Assembly (NCBI RefSeq): GCF_018137965.1
Contig: NZ_CP073100.1
Coordinates: forward strand, 1,302,001 to 1,366,000
Source: Luteolibacter ambystomatis
Lineage (GTDB): Bacteria; Verrucomicrobiota; Verrucomicrobiia; Verrucomicrobiales; Akkermansiaceae
Length of the DNA stretch: 64,000 nt
Reading direction: 5' to 3'
Made by a program: the position numbers and the translations under genes. Positions 13,601 to 22,800 of this stretch are shown here, piece after piece; the first letter of the stretch is position 1, and every line of letters starts with the position of its first letter. The notes beneath the pieces were generated by a model that did not search any database, was not told the DNA's origin, and saw only the letters and a list, made by a program, of their open reading frames with translations.

Positions 13601-16192
13601 CACCTGCGCTGCATGCCTCAGTCGACGTTGTATGGTTTCGAACGGGCTAGGAGACCACTCCAGGCGTTAGCCTTTGTTGGTCTCAGGTCTTATGGTGAGA
13701 ATGAGGCTAGCAAGGATGCCCGATTGTTGGACGATTTGATGGAGTCTTGGACGCAGCATTGCGTTTCTGACCGGAACGCTTTTATAAGCCAGCTGCATTT
13801 CGCTTGGGAGTGCTTTGCACCGACCTCGTTTTCCCGCATGCCGAGCAAGCTTCCGGTAGTCCAGGGAGAGATGCTGGCGATGGTCGCCCCATCGCAGGAA
13901 GAGCCCTGCTACCTTCCGGATGATTCTCCTGCTGTGGTCGATCTCGTCGCCAGTTTCGGACTTAGGCTTGTCGAGATTCCGGTTAAACGTGCTAAGGCGC
14001 TGCGTGATTCCCTGGTGAATCGCTATCCGCAGGCAGTAAAGTGCGTATCGAAGCTCGCGATTACCGCCTGGGTTGACGACGAGAAGTGGCGTAGCAAGGG
14101 GAGCTGGGGAAGTGCGGCCAACGACGATGACTTGTCATGGCTACTTCCGGTGGTTTTGACATTGGTTGCTCATCACGGAGAGCAGGGCGCTGGGACGCGG
14201 GTCGATTCATTTGAGAAGCTGATGGCTCGCTTGCGGGAGATGCGAGTCGCGCGCTTTTCCACCGTTGAGGTGAGCGTGGACGAGAAGTCGGGAGAGCATA
14301 TTCGCCGGAACGAGGTGTCCGCTTATTGGCATCAGGGCGAAAATGTCCTCATCGTTTCGGAGCGATGCATTGGCGAGCCAGTTTTGCTTGCCGCAACTAT
14401 AGCCGGGGTGGTGGGCGACGAAGACATTGAGCATCGGCTCAGGTCTTTCCTTTCAGACCTCTCGGGGAGGCCCGACCACGATTTGATTTGCTTCTCCCTG
14501 AGGAAGAACCTCCGCATTCCTGAGGCGGCCTATCTCGAAGTTCGCGATCGATGGTTCGACGATGTGGCGCTATCAATTCAACGAATCTGGCCCCTGATAG
14601 AGGCGCTTTCTCCGAATACGGGCTTTGCCTATCTGACGGACGCGGCCTCGCACGAAGAACTTGTCGAATTGATCGACGCCCTTAAGTTCGAGAATTTTGA
14701 CACGGAGGCAGCACTCAAACAGGCCAAGGATGCGCCCACGGTATTTGAGTTCGCAGCAGGGATAGCGGGACAGCTTGGCGTCACCCTCAGCAGGTGGAAT
14801 GAGGCACTGGCAACGAGGAAAGAGCCGCCGCTTGTGAACCGAGACGCGAGTACACAGTTCAAGGACCACCTAGCTTCGGCGAAGGCCACGTTGAAGGCGT
14901 GGGCCGCCCGCAGAATGATGGCCAGCCGATCAATTGGGAACTTCAAGGATCTAGCGGCTAGGATCGATGGCTTGTCGGCACCTTCTGATGCATCTTACCG
15001 CTTTTGGGAGGTGTCATTCAGGGACACAATGGACATTGTCCGGCCAGTCTTTGTAGCGTGGGGCGCAGCCGACGCAGAGCTGGCAGCATTGGATTTGGCA
15101 CCGGACCATCGCGATCTCATTTCGCGAATGGGCGGCTGTGGCATTGATTCTTCGGTGGATCCAGTAGAGAGCGAGCGAAAGAACAATGTGCTCCTTGATC
15201 GTGCATTGGCGGATTTGCAGCGAATCGGTAGCGCTTTTGCTTGGAAGGACGGGGATCGTGACCTGTCGAAGTGGCGAGATTTCTCAAGGCAGGCGCGGGC
15301 AGGAATGGGCGATGTTTTCGAGTCTGACGCCTATGGTGAATCATGGACGCCTGAACGTGTCTGGACGCTAGCCAGAACAGGTGCCCAGACACTTGGCGGG
15401 GAGTCATGGCGGGGGCTGCTACAGCGAGTGTCGTCGCTGGAGGAACTTCGGGTTTCCTCTGGCCTGACGGCAGCCGATCTCGAAAGGGCCCGTGAGCAGA
15501 TCGAGCATGCGCGCGTCGCGGAGAAGATCAAACGTGCGAAGGTTTCGATCTGTGGAGAAGAGTTCGACATGTCCGATGACAATGCGAAAGCGCTCATGGA
15601 CCATATCGAAAGCCGTGTGCCCGCAGCAGCATTGGCAGAAGCAACCCTTGCTGATCTAGCGAAGCCGCATCGGTTGTCGAACCTGCCCGCGCGGTGGAAG
15701 AGAGGTGGATCCGGCGGTGGGGGAGGCGGAGGCCGACGTTCACGGCGCCAGGCTCAGGAAGCCAGTGACGACCTGACGGGCTTCTGTGGAGAGATTCACG
15801 TCTACCGCTGGTTGGGGGAGGTGTATTCTCGAGCAGTTGTCTCTTCCGACTCGTGGATTTCTTCGTACGCGGGCCGAGTGTTTCCTGAGAACGAAGTCGA
15901 TGACGGAGCTGGATGCGATTTCCGGTTCACTGCGGACGGGGTAAAGTACCATCTGGAGGTGAAGTCGAGCACGGGTTCCGACGAATCATTCCTCCTAGGA
16001 GCGTCGGAGATTGAATTGGCGAAGTATCTGGCCGGTTCGAAGAGGCATGGGATTTTCCGGATCGTCCGCGTTATCGATGCTCTCAGCGAAAGCCCCCGAA
16101 TTGTGGTTCTCCCCAATCCTTACGAGAAGCGGTTCAGCCAAGCGTCCCGAATTGATGGGGGAAATGTATGGGTGCGCTTCAAGCTTGCCTGA
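10673..16192 (+). CDS. Giant sacsin-like GHKL ATPase with C-terminal DUF3883-type nuclease domain
   Basis: From ATG 10673 the protein has 1839 residues. The N-terminal 250 carry GHKL ATPase signatures as in the sacsin N-terminal domain: FLIELLQNSHDAL (N box, about 48-60), IANDGRPF and SIGNKGIGFRS. The C-terminus, about 1700-1835, reads FCGEIHVYRWLG..GAGCDFRF..YHLEVKSS, the G-x-E, D and E-x-K pattern of the DUF3883 PD-(D/E)xK family. The long middle is unassigned and helix-rich. A glycine-rich linker (GGSGGGGGGG) precedes the nuclease part. GHKL and nuclease combinations are described in bacterial conflict systems, so anti-invader DNA cleavage is inferred. An in-frame TTG at 10610 would add 21 unlikely residues. 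Confidence 0.8.
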   Translation: MSEYRDKVIEKARNVAELFLFEIAKGTSQYLSLHNLTRHVQHQYHGRFLIELLQNSHDALYGDSQEEQRIEIAIREVGPFGALYIANDGRPFSESNFDRLSNLGQSDKNPQSSIGNKGIGFRSVLEITEDPQVFSRSARDAKGFDGFCFGFSPTFVEEISSPLCGLLEGDDLVKFPRIESLLVEGVEEGILRKFRESVHGKASSAAMTADDWLRRELSKLSPYLLPFPVDGNMGDPFVSELEQRGFSTVVRLPFKSRAALELAKEGLQFFQRETILFLEKVNALILDDGKTRRELKRTGEPIENQAAEARDIALSQEDGMGETFRMWSTTLDLSAAPSAVRTALDDLPGEWSAMTSARISLAVNLADAKPGRFSIFLPTKLPTGSSVHINAPFFGDMSRTSIAFGEDEEEATTAEEEYNGYLLRECARLAIKVAASSASEGESLGAKCIFGLLLPCGDDLERFDSWLALLKKAAIDEFGLALQDLAVFPADTGWVSLRDLAVLPPMLGKTVVTEEKIRRFATFPALHNGALPSMEPLRKFASRLRVVLGPSSEQMAETVEALAADLASDVGLDWWGFWRDLTEMLDGKLGMLAGREVLIGTDGRLHSGGGESSAVFLSPDGEDAGSGRSRMEAVPRNLRGRLAFLAESISNDSLSRRRAGSKATAIVDSLIEAGLVRSFDPADILETVVIPAIPVLPAKLDSKSGTLCRDLLRWGLSLVEPGSARTPIKGIKRLLAKLPVPCSAGWFPAGEASFGAGWGGTSGAKVERYLDLLPGNAGAPSKQKLLVPPDHPEWNGAPVAAERLKALGVFDGLRAVTVAEVRPGWSGPGWPSGSKRLALHESPPPGISKQFWGEYRDYVWQNHRTSYQSKAYYLGQFSFVPGADLIGQFNDECRAAFMEAMVASMANLPDKWWVLVAVRYGGLSDIVELWSPLRFALSESRWLRTDRKGDGKWWKPSELWHVSSSEMRLSRGTLRSHLRCMPQSTLYGFERARRPLQALAFVGLRSYGENEASKDARLLDDLMESWTQHCVSDRNAFISQLHFAWECFAPTSFSRMPSKLPVVQGEMLAMVAPSQEEPCYLPDDSPAVVDLVASFGLRLVEIPVKRAKALRDSLVNRYPQAVKCVSKLAITAWVDDEKWRSKGSWGSAANDDDLSWLLPVVLTLVAHHGEQGAGTRVDSFEKLMARLREMRVARFSTVEVSVDEKSGEHIRRNEVSAYWHQGENVLIVSERCIGEPVLLAATIAGVVGDEDIEHRLRSFLSDLSGRPDHDLICFSLRKNLRIPEAAYLEVRDRWFDDVALSIQRIWPLIEALSPNTGFAYLTDAASHEELVELIDALKFENFDTEAALKQAKDAPTVFEFAAGIAGQLGVTLSRWNEALATRKEPPLVNRDASTQFKDHLASAKATLKAWAARRMMASRSIGNFKDLAARIDGLSAPSDASYRFWEVSFRDTMDIVRPVFVAWGAADAELAALDLAPDHRDLISRMGGCGIDSSVDPVESERKNNVLLDRALADLQRIGSAFAWKDGDRDLSKWRDFSRQARAGMGDVFESDAYGESWTPERVWTLARTGAQTLGGESWRGLLQRVSSLEELRVSSGLTAADLERAREQIEHARVAEKIKRAKVSICGEEFDMSDDNAKALMDHIESRVPAAALAEATLADLAKPHRLSNLPARWKRGGSGGGGGGGRRSRRQAQEASDDLTGFCGEIHVYRWLGEVYSRAVVSSDSWISSYAGRVFPENEVDDGAGCDFRFTADGVKYHLEVKSSTGSDESFLLGASEIELAKYLAGSKRHGIFRIVRVIDALSESPRIVVLPNPYEKRFSQASRIDGGNVWVRFKLA

Positions 16193-16346
16193 TGCCGGCC
16201 ATGCTCACGGCCTGCCAAGGCTTGGAAGGCCTTGGGGCGGGAGACCCTCATCGCTATCTGCTCAACATGATCGATGAGCGGCGCTGAGGCTTTTGAGCCA
16301 CACTGGGGGGGGGAATGCGGAGGCTCTTGTTGATCTTTCCGGCCAT

Positions 16347-16379
16347 TGTCACAAATCTTTAATAATCTCGCGCTATAGT
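16347..16379 (+). promoter_or_regulatory. Promoter with AATCT direct repeat, copy 1
   Basis: TGTCA-C-AAATCT-T-TAATAATCT runs into a -10-like TATAGT at 16374-16379. AATCT is repeated exactly 10 bases apart (16354 and 16364). The same arrangement, gap-free, with 24 of 33 bases identical, precedes the gene at 33078. One regulator reading the repeat on one DNA face is likely. The rest of 16193-16398 holds only a weak GC hairpin near 16210. Confidence 0.6.
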
Positions 16380-16398
16380 TGAGGGATGTGGAGGCATA

Positions 16399-17127
16399 GT
16401 GACAAACAATAGCGAAGTAGAAGCATCGCGATTTGCGCGAAGTGTGGAAGAAATCGAGAAGCTGATTCGGTCTGGTGGACAGCCTGGTTCAGGCTACTCG
16501 CTTGCAGCGTTACTCGACCAAGCGCAGACGCGTCTTGATTCGATTCGTGCGGAAGATGACCACGTCACCGCGGATAAGAAGGACAAGGATCAGAAGGAAC
16601 GCAGTGCCATCGCTCAGATGGTAGAGCGCGAGGCCAAGCTCAATGAAGAGGAGAAGAGGAAGTATGCGGAGTTCCTCGCGAAGGACTACTTCACGAAATC
16701 AGACTTCGCCGATTTGTCGCGCTTCTACACCGATGGTGGTGCTTACGATCGACTCTCCGAAGGAGGTAAGGCCGAAATGAACGAGCGCGTTAAGGAAGGT
16801 GTGCGGCGTGGGAAATACAATGAGTCCGATTTGCCGGATAACGTGGAGCGAGAGGTGTTCGATGGTGAGAAAGGCCGGAATGGTAGGGCGGCTTCAGATT
16901 TGAGAACCTCTTCTATTGAGAGAAGACGCGAGTCCGCGACCCTTGCTTCATCGCCCACGGGCGGCGGTCCAGACGAAATGCCGGGAGACACCAAGCCGCT
17001 GGAGTCCAAAATGGAACTGCCTTCTGAACTTGCCGGGCTTTCGAAGCTATCATCTGTCCAAGAGACCAATGCTGTCGTGGTCCCTCAGACAGAACGCGGA
17101 AGCGATGGCCGGGAAATCGGCGGCTAG
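16399..17127 (+). CDS. Soluble charged protein sharing a YFTK..RFY module with its convergent neighbour
   Basis: A 242-residue, highly charged protein with no signal peptide. The GTG start at 16399 follows GGAGG by four bases and TATAGT by twenty. The middle (about 92-140) reads DYFTKSDFADLSRFYTDGGA and then GGKAEMNERVKEGVRRG. The same pattern, PYFTKDDFVSLERFYADGKG then GKEAVNRRVRRG, occurs in the next gene. The C-terminal third is disordered-looking. The shared module suggests a common partner. Its stop overlaps that of the opposing gene by four bases. Family not recognised. Confidence 0.65.
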   Translation: MTNNSEVEASRFARSVEEIEKLIRSGGQPGSGYSLAALLDQAQTRLDSIRAEDDHVTADKKDKDQKERSAIAQMVEREAKLNEEEKRKYAEFLAKDYFTKSDFADLSRFYTDGGAYDRLSEGGKAEMNERVKEGVRRGKYNESDLPDNVEREVFDGEKGRNGRAASDLRTSSIERRRESATLASSPTGGGPDEMPGDTKPLESKMELPSELAGLSKLSSVQETNAVVVPQTERGSDGREIGG

Positions 17128-18170
17128 CGCTGGAGCACCTCATCCCAGAGACCCGCCTCAAACTCCAATTGGGATGCTACGATCAGATTCTCGAACATTA
17201 GCGTTGTCGCGGTTTTCATGGCCTTCATCTGTTCTGGTGTTGCCTGCTTGGAGATTTCCTTCAACCGCTGATCCAGCAATCCTTTAATTGCATGGGAGAA
17301 GGTCAAGGCGTCGCGCTCCGTTGACGGAAGCCTGTCTACCTCGACTCTGTCCTCGGCAAGCTTCAGCCCCTTTACGAGCGCTGTCTGTAGGTCATCTGCA
17401 TTGGCGGCTGCCGATGTGCCGTTGATGCCGCCTACGGTTCTGCGCTGGTGCGCACTTAGAATCGAAAGGATGGTCGTGCCTTCTTTCGATGCTTCAATAT
17501 CCTTGTCCAACTCTCGTTGGTCCATCGTTCCACGCCGGACACGGCGGTTGACCGCTTCTTTGCCGATAGCAGTCAGCTTATGGTGACCTTTGCCGTCGGC
17601 ATAGAATCGTTCCAGCGATACGAAGTCATCCTTCGTAAAGTAGGGCTTGGCGACGAGCCTGCGAAACTCGGCTGATTCCTCGGCTGTGAGATTCGGCTCC
17701 AATGATGCGAGTTCGGCTGGTGTCATGCTACCGCTGCCAATGATCGCATAGCGCATCTGCCGGCCCGAGGTCCGAGTGAAGCTCTCCAGTGCGAGCACAC
17801 GCTCCATCTGATTCCAGCCGGTGATGAGTTTCTCGATGTACTCTTCGGTGAAGTATTCGGGCCTGAATTTCGCGGGCTTTCCTTTGGCCTTTAGCCAGGC
17901 TGCCTCGACCCGCTTCGCCTCGGCGTTCGCGTGGCGGAGGTAGTTGGCCGGCGTGCCGTAGTGCTCGAAGCTTCCGGCCATCTGGAGAAAGATCGCTGTC
18001 AAGTTGCGTTGCGCGGGTTTGAAGCCGTTCGCCGGATTGAAATGCTCGGCGTAGGGCAGGGCCTCGTCGCCGATCACCGTCGTGGGCATCAACGCCAGGA
18101 ATGCCGAAGCGAGCGCGAGTCTGATAGGGCGGAAGTAACAGAATTTTAACGAGTTGAGTTCAGAATGCAT
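17124..18170 (-). CDS. Exported protein with the same YFTK..RFY module
   Basis: From ATG 18170 the protein has 348 residues and begins with a basic stretch and hydrophobic core (RPIRLALASAFLALMPTTVIG), a likely signal peptide. Residues around 180-230 hold the PYFTKDDFVSLERFYADGKG module shared with the gene at 16399. The C-terminus is helical and charged (KGLLDQRLKEISKQATPEQMKAMK). The start codon lies inside the inverted recombination-like site at 18166-18193, and no ribosome site is visible, so inversion of the neighbouring cassette would change this gene's upstream DNA. Function unknown. Confidence 0.65.
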   Translation of the reverse strand: MHSELNSLKFCYFRPIRLALASAFLALMPTTVIGDEALPYAEHFNPANGFKPAQRNLTAIFLQMAGSFEHYGTPANYLRHANAEAKRVEAAWLKAKGKPAKFRPEYFTEEYIEKLITGWNQMERVLALESFTRTSGRQMRYAIIGSGSMTPAELASLEPNLTAEESAEFRRLVAKPYFTKDDFVSLERFYADGKGHHKLTAIGKEAVNRRVRRGTMDQRELDKDIEASKEGTTILSILSAHQRRTVGGINGTSAAANADDLQTALVKGLKLAEDRVEVDRLPSTERDALTFSHAIKGLLDQRLKEISKQATPEQMKAMKTATTLMFENLIVASQLEFEAGLWDEVLQR

Positions 18171-18193
18171 CAGAACGGGGGAATTCTGATGCA
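18166..18193 (+). repeat. Recombination-site-like palindrome 1L
   Basis: Ten-base perfect arms TGCATCAGAA / TTCTGATGCA around the 8-base spacer CGGGGGAA. It ends nine bases before the recombinase start at 18203. The layout (inverted arms, 8-base asymmetric spacer) is that of tyrosine recombinase core sites such as loxP and FRT, with shorter arms. Confidence 0.7.
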
Positions 18194-18202
18194 GGGGGAG
18201 CC

Positions 18203-18769
18203 ATGAAAAGGGACGCGATGAGCGCCTACGACGCCGAAGGTCGGCGCAAGTATCTAAGCCGCGACGAAGGGAAGAAGTTCCTGAGCCAGGCGGTGTTGCT
18301 GCCGCGAGCACGCGCGCTGTTCTGTCTGACGATTTACTACACGGGGTGCCGCATTTCCGAGGCCGTCAATTTGAAGGCAGCTGACATCGATACCGAGCTG
18401 AACGTGATCCGGATTCTGTGCCTAAAGAAGCGAGGCAAACGAGAAGTCCGCCGCATCCCCGTGCCGGAGTTTCTTGCTATGGGGCTTGTGGAAATCGGGG
18501 GGAGCTCAAAGCAGCAGCGAATCTGGCGGTTTCACCGGACGACTGGCTGGCGAACGATCAAGAAGGTGATGGCCGCAGCGGGCATTTCGGGAATTCACGC
18601 CACCACAAAAGGCCTCCGGCATGGATTCGGGGTGCGGGGCGCATTGGAGCAGATTCCGGTGAGTGTGATTCGGGATTGGATGGGCCACGCGGACTCTGAA
18701 ACGACCGCGATTTACCTCGCGGTGCGTGACGAGGAAGAGCGTGAACTCATGGGTAGGACATGGAAGTAA
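18203..18769 (+). CDS. Minimal tyrosine recombinase, cassette 1
   Basis: A 188-residue catalytic-domain-only recombinase, the size of FimB/FimE, with no arm- or core-binding N-terminal domain. Catalytic elements are R in YYTGCRISEA, K in LKKRGKR, LRHGFG, GHADSETT and Y in TTAIYLAV. The usual first histidine of HxLRH is lysine (KGLRH), as in the second copy at 23501 and, from memory, in other small solitary recombinases. GGGGGAG precedes the ATG. The gene is enclosed by inverted sites 1L and 1R with identical spacer sequences in opposite orientation, so inversion of the gene itself is the simplest predicted reaction. Confidence 0.88.
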   Translation: MKRDAMSAYDAEGRRKYLSRDEGKKFLSQAVLLPRARALFCLTIYYTGCRISEAVNLKAADIDTELNVIRILCLKKRGKREVRRIPVPEFLAMGLVEIGGSSKQQRIWRFHRTTGWRTIKKVMAAAGISGIHATTKGLRHGFGVRGALEQIPVSVIRDWMGHADSETTAIYLAVRDEEERELMGRTWK

Positions 18770-18813
18770 GCGCCCGGAATCCTTGATTCCACAGGCATTC
18801 CTGCTAGTCTGAG

Positions 18814-18841
18814 TGCAACGAAATTCCCCCGAAGTGTTGCA
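18814..18841 (+). repeat. Recombination-site-like palindrome 1R (degenerate partner)
   Basis: This 28-base stretch matches the reverse complement of site 1L at 21 of 28 positions. The 8-base spacer TTCCCCCG is identical, and the outer arms TGCAAC/GTTGCA are intact. The inner arm positions have diverged. It lies 45 bases after the recombinase stop. Confidence 0.6.
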
Positions 18842-18918
18842 AGCGGGGAATTTTGGGAGGGCTGTCAAGGGGCGCATTTGGAGATGCCCTAAGAGCGGTT
18901 TCTGGCGGTCGCGTAGGG

Positions 18919-18945
18919 GGCGCGAACGGCGCGAACGGCGCGAAT
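18919..18945 (+). repeat. Three tandem 9-base units
   Basis: GGCGCGAAC is repeated three times, the last ending in T. It lies in a non-coding stretch after cassette 1 (18842-19056), in which I see nothing else. Confidence 0.7.
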
Positions 18946-19056
18946 GAGGCGATGCGCCCGTTACAGAAAGTGCCGCGACATGGTCATCATAGCGGAAATC
19001 AGGCGGCTGGCACTAGTCGGAGCGCGCCGCGAATTGACACCATTCCCCACCTCGTA

Positions 19057-19320
19057 ATGACCACGCTTGAAGTTCTAGAACCAGTCGCCGAATTCGTTCA
19101 ACAGGTGGCTGAGGTCCTCGCGCCTTGGTTCGCCGCTTACTTGGTGAAGCTGCTCAGGGCGGCTCGGTCATCTGTTGCTGAAGTTCGGAAGGGCAAGGAA
19201 GGCAGCAAATGGCGTGTTCAGTTTAGTTGCCAACTGAAGTTTGACTCGCGTCCGCCATCAAGGGGCGCAAAGCGAGACCCTGAGAAAACTGGCCGCAGAA
19301 AACGATCGAGATCCCCCTGA
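19057..19320 (+). CDS. Doubtful small open frame
   Basis: From ATG 19057 an 87-residue frame begins MTTLEVLEPVAEFVQQVAEV, a plausible amphipathic helix, then turns into a basic low-complexity tail (RPPSRGAKRDPEKTGRRKRS). There is no ribosome site and no recognisable family. The tail looks like read-through of non-coding DNA, so the frame may be a decayed gene. Confidence 0.25.
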   Translation: MTTLEVLEPVAEFVQQVAEVLAPWFAAYLVKLLRAARSSVAEVRKGKEGSKWRVQFSCQLKFDSRPPSRGAKRDPEKTGRRKRSRSP

Positions 19321-19343
19321 GGGGCGAATTCGTGGCAACCGGT

Positions 19344-19676
19344 TCAGGTTCCCAAGTATGAAACCTTCCCGTCAGCAGTAATTGCGAAGAACTTTCGCTT
19401 CTGAAGAGAGGCCACGAGTTTTTCGATCTCCGCCGCGGTGATTCCCCCGTTAAACTGAAACATGGCTTCAATCGAACGGATAACGCCGTCGCGCCTCTTC
19501 GGAGCTAGCTTTCGGAGACGATCAGCGGCGTAGGTCACAAGCTCGGAATGGCTCATGCCCTTGGCTTTCGCTTGTGAGGCATCAGGTTGATCGTTGGTTT
19601 GCAGCAGCGCATCGTATTCCTCCTTTGTGACTTCGATGATGAAGTTGCCAGTGGTTGTGGTGCCGATTTTCTTCAT
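19344..19676 (-). CDS. Small hypothetical protein
   Basis: A 110-residue protein from ATG 19676: MKKIGTTTTGNFIIEVTKEE, then a middle RLRKLAPKRRDGVIRSIEAM and a C-terminal EIEKLVASLQKRKFFAITAD. The C-terminus has a compact helix-helix-strand look, suggesting a small DNA- or RNA-binding fold, but I do not recognise a family. Longer in-frame starts exist without better ribosome sites. It lies in the segment between the two recombinase cassettes, downstream of the helicase on the same strand. Confidence 0.6.
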   Translation of the reverse strand: MKKIGTTTTGNFIIEVTKEEYDALLQTNDQPDASQAKAKGMSHSELVTYAADRLRKLAPKRRDGVIRSIEAMFQFNGGITAAEIEKLVASLQKRKFFAITADGKVSYLGT

Positions 19677-19815
19677 TCTGATTTTCTGAGTTAGCAGGAA
19701 TTGCGGCGCTTTGTGGAGGTTCGAATTGGTCGCCAAGGCCGAATCCATCGCCGAAAGCGCAGGAGGAGAAGCTATCCGCGCGTTGGCCTGTGGCCACTCA
19801 CGCGCTGTGACTTAC

Positions 19816-22800
19816 CTAGCCGATCAGGTTGTGAAGTTCCCGGAATACGCCGGCCTCGGCCCAGAGTTCACGATTACCCACAACGTACAGCGCAGATTTA
19901 GCGCGGGTGATTGCGACATTGAGGAGATTCGGGGTTCCTCCAGCCCAGGATCTCGCCCCTTTTTGCGAAGCCGAAGGAGCTCCCAGCACGAATATCACGG
20001 TCGCCGCCTCGCGGCCCTGGACCGTGTGCACCGTGCCGACGTTTTGATAGGGCCAGGCATTCGCGTCATTCGCCCAACCATTGAGGACGCCACTTTGGGC
20101 GATCAAACTTCGCAATCGATCTTGGACGATGACGAACGGCGTCACGACGTAGAGGTCAGGTGGTACTCTCATCGAACGAAGTCGGCGCAGGAGCGAGATC
20201 ACCTCATTTCCTTCCTCTTCTGACCATTTGTCGAAGGCGCTGGCTTCTCGAACATTGATCCAGCAGGAAATTCCCAAGGGCGGAGTGACCGACGGCGGCG
20301 GCTTCGCAGTCACCATTAGATTGGCGTAGGCGATCGAGTTCGAAATCTCGAACATTGGGCTGTCGCATCTGCGGTGAACCAGAAGCGGAGATCCGACCTC
20401 CCTCCAACCGCTTCCTGCCGGGAATCGCCCGCATTGCGGACTGGCAGCGTCGGCCAAGGTCTGCGCTGAGGCCTCGGGCGCATTGAACTTCAGAGCAGAG
20501 ATTCCGAACTGACCGCAAATCTCTTCGGTCAATGTATTGGGGAGCGTCACCACGGGTTCGATCTGCAGTGGATCGCCCACGATGACGGAGCGGCGCGCGC
20601 GAAGGAGTCCTCCCACTGCAGCCTGTGGAGTCGCTTGACCTCCTTCATCCACCAAGAGCCAGCCGATGGCTCCCGGTTTGACCTGAGCGAACATGCGCTC
20701 CATGGAGGCGAAAGTCGTGGAAACCACCGGCACAACGAGGAAGAAGGTGGCCCACAAATCTTCGATGAGCGCGTCCTTCTCGGAGGTGCCGAACGATCTG
20801 GTGCCAAAGCTATCCATGAATACCCCTAGGTTCTGGCGAATGGGATCGGCCGCGGCGTCGATGAAGGCGCGGTGGAGATTGACCGCCGCCGCAAACAATT
20901 TGTCCCGGAGAACCTGCTCATCCCGACTAAACCAGATCGATGCCGTTTCCCGCGCGTCCCGGGGCCAGGCGAAATACTCGTCGTCTGGCACAACCGCCCC
21001 GCCTTCTTTGGCGAGATTCACGCGTCCGAGAAGCTGTTCAAGCTGCGATTGCAACTTCGCGAGCTGCGTCTTGAGGGTCTTCTCCCGTTCGACGGCTTCA
21101 GCGGCACTGCGGGAATCCAGTTGGGAACGTTTCTCCGCTTCAAGTAGTTTTCCTTGAGTCAAATCACGGGTTGCCGAGAGCGACCTCTGCGTGGCCTTCC
21201 AATCCTTCGCGCTGCCCAGATTGAAGATCAAGGCAAGCCATCCAGGCCGTCTCCCTCGATGCTCAGACAATTGCCGATCAGAAACCTGATGCTCTTCAAC
21301 CGAATGTAGATGTTCCGCGGCGGATTGCTGCCTTCGGCTTTCAGCTGACCGTGATTCTGCCTCCGCCGAACGACATTGCCGTTGGAGCGCGTCGAGCCGC
21401 GCGACGTTGAGGGGAATCTCCGTCAGTGCTTGATGAATCTCTTCCTTCCTCGAGAGGAGAGCCTTCACCGCTTCGCTCGCAGAAAGGAATTCCTTCCGTG
21501 CTGCCGCCCATCTTTGGCGTGCTTCCTGTCTTCCTTGGGGAGGGGACTCTGAAAGGACGACTTCCCGAGTTCTGGTCCTGAGAACTCCGGACGCATCCTT
21601 CTCGTGAACAACCTGCGGAGTGCCTGCTGCGTGATTGAGGTAGGTAGAAAGTCCTTTCTCTTCGTCCCGCCAAAATCGCTCGCTGAAGTTGAAACGGTTG
21701 CTGCTGTTTCCAAGGACGGCCGCGATGACACCCCAGTTCTCGCCTCCCAAGACATGGTTCGCCACTGAGGGAAAGTAGCGTGCTTCAGGAACATGCTGTC
21801 CCATCGCGGCCATGGTCGGCAGCTCAGCGCTTACATTTTCGACCGCTCTGTTGTTTGATGATGCGACCACCATCTCCAGGCCTCGAAGAGAGGGATCAAG
21901 GCGATGGAAGGTCAGGTTCGCGCCTTTCCGCTGAACAGATTGCGAGGTGGCTTTGAACGCTTGAGCGGGGTCGTCATAGCCAACCATGGCTTCAGCGCGC
22001 TCAACGATTCGAGCTGCGACGATGTCGCGCAGAAGCGTGGTCTTTCCGGTGCCGGGAGGTCCATTTACCGCCAGAATACTCCCGCTTTCCGACCTGCCAA
22101 ACGTGCCGTTGACTGCAGCTTGTTGAAGGACGGCCAATGCGTGCCCTCCGGCGGATGGCCAGCGGCCCGGGGGGGTATTTTGCGGCGCGAGAATTCCCCG
22201 TAGAGCTTTCTGGTCGTCCAAGAGGTTCTTCCTGATGGGAGGAACGCTCTGTCCCAGATAGAGCTTCAAAGTTTCCGGAGCCTTGCCCGCAGCAGAGAGG
22301 CCGCGAGCTAGTTCAAGATCCCTGAGGAAAAATGAATTCAGAATGCAGGACGGTTCCGATGGGAGTTTGCTCGCAAAGAACTCATAGCGACGGATCGCGA
22401 AGTGTGGTTCCCGCGTTTCCTGTCCATCCAGGTTCAACCTGGCCACGAGGAAACGGAACGCGTTGAGGATTGTGGGCAGATCCAGAGGAGGAATCTCACC
22501 GGATGGAAGCCTGTGAAACAGCTGGCGGTGAAGGTCACGCCTAATCAGGCGTTCTTGTGCAGGCCAAGCGGCCAATGCAGTCAGGTCTCCCCGCAGTGCC
22601 ACAGGCACTCCCCATGCAAAGCTTGAAATAACGAGCGAGGACTCCTCTTCAAAAGGTCGTCCTTCCTTGTCGACCATGATGCTTGCGAGTATCGCCGTGT
22701 CTGATCTGGAAGGCAGGTCGGGACGCCGATCCGAATAGACTTTCAACAAAGAGGCGACGGCAGGCCCTAAACTGAGAGTTCCCAGAACAACCTCGAAAAG

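Noticed and set aside
18919..18945. Tandem 9-base units as a CRISPR array or iteron origin
   Set aside because: Only three units, no spacers, no cas or replication gene nearby.
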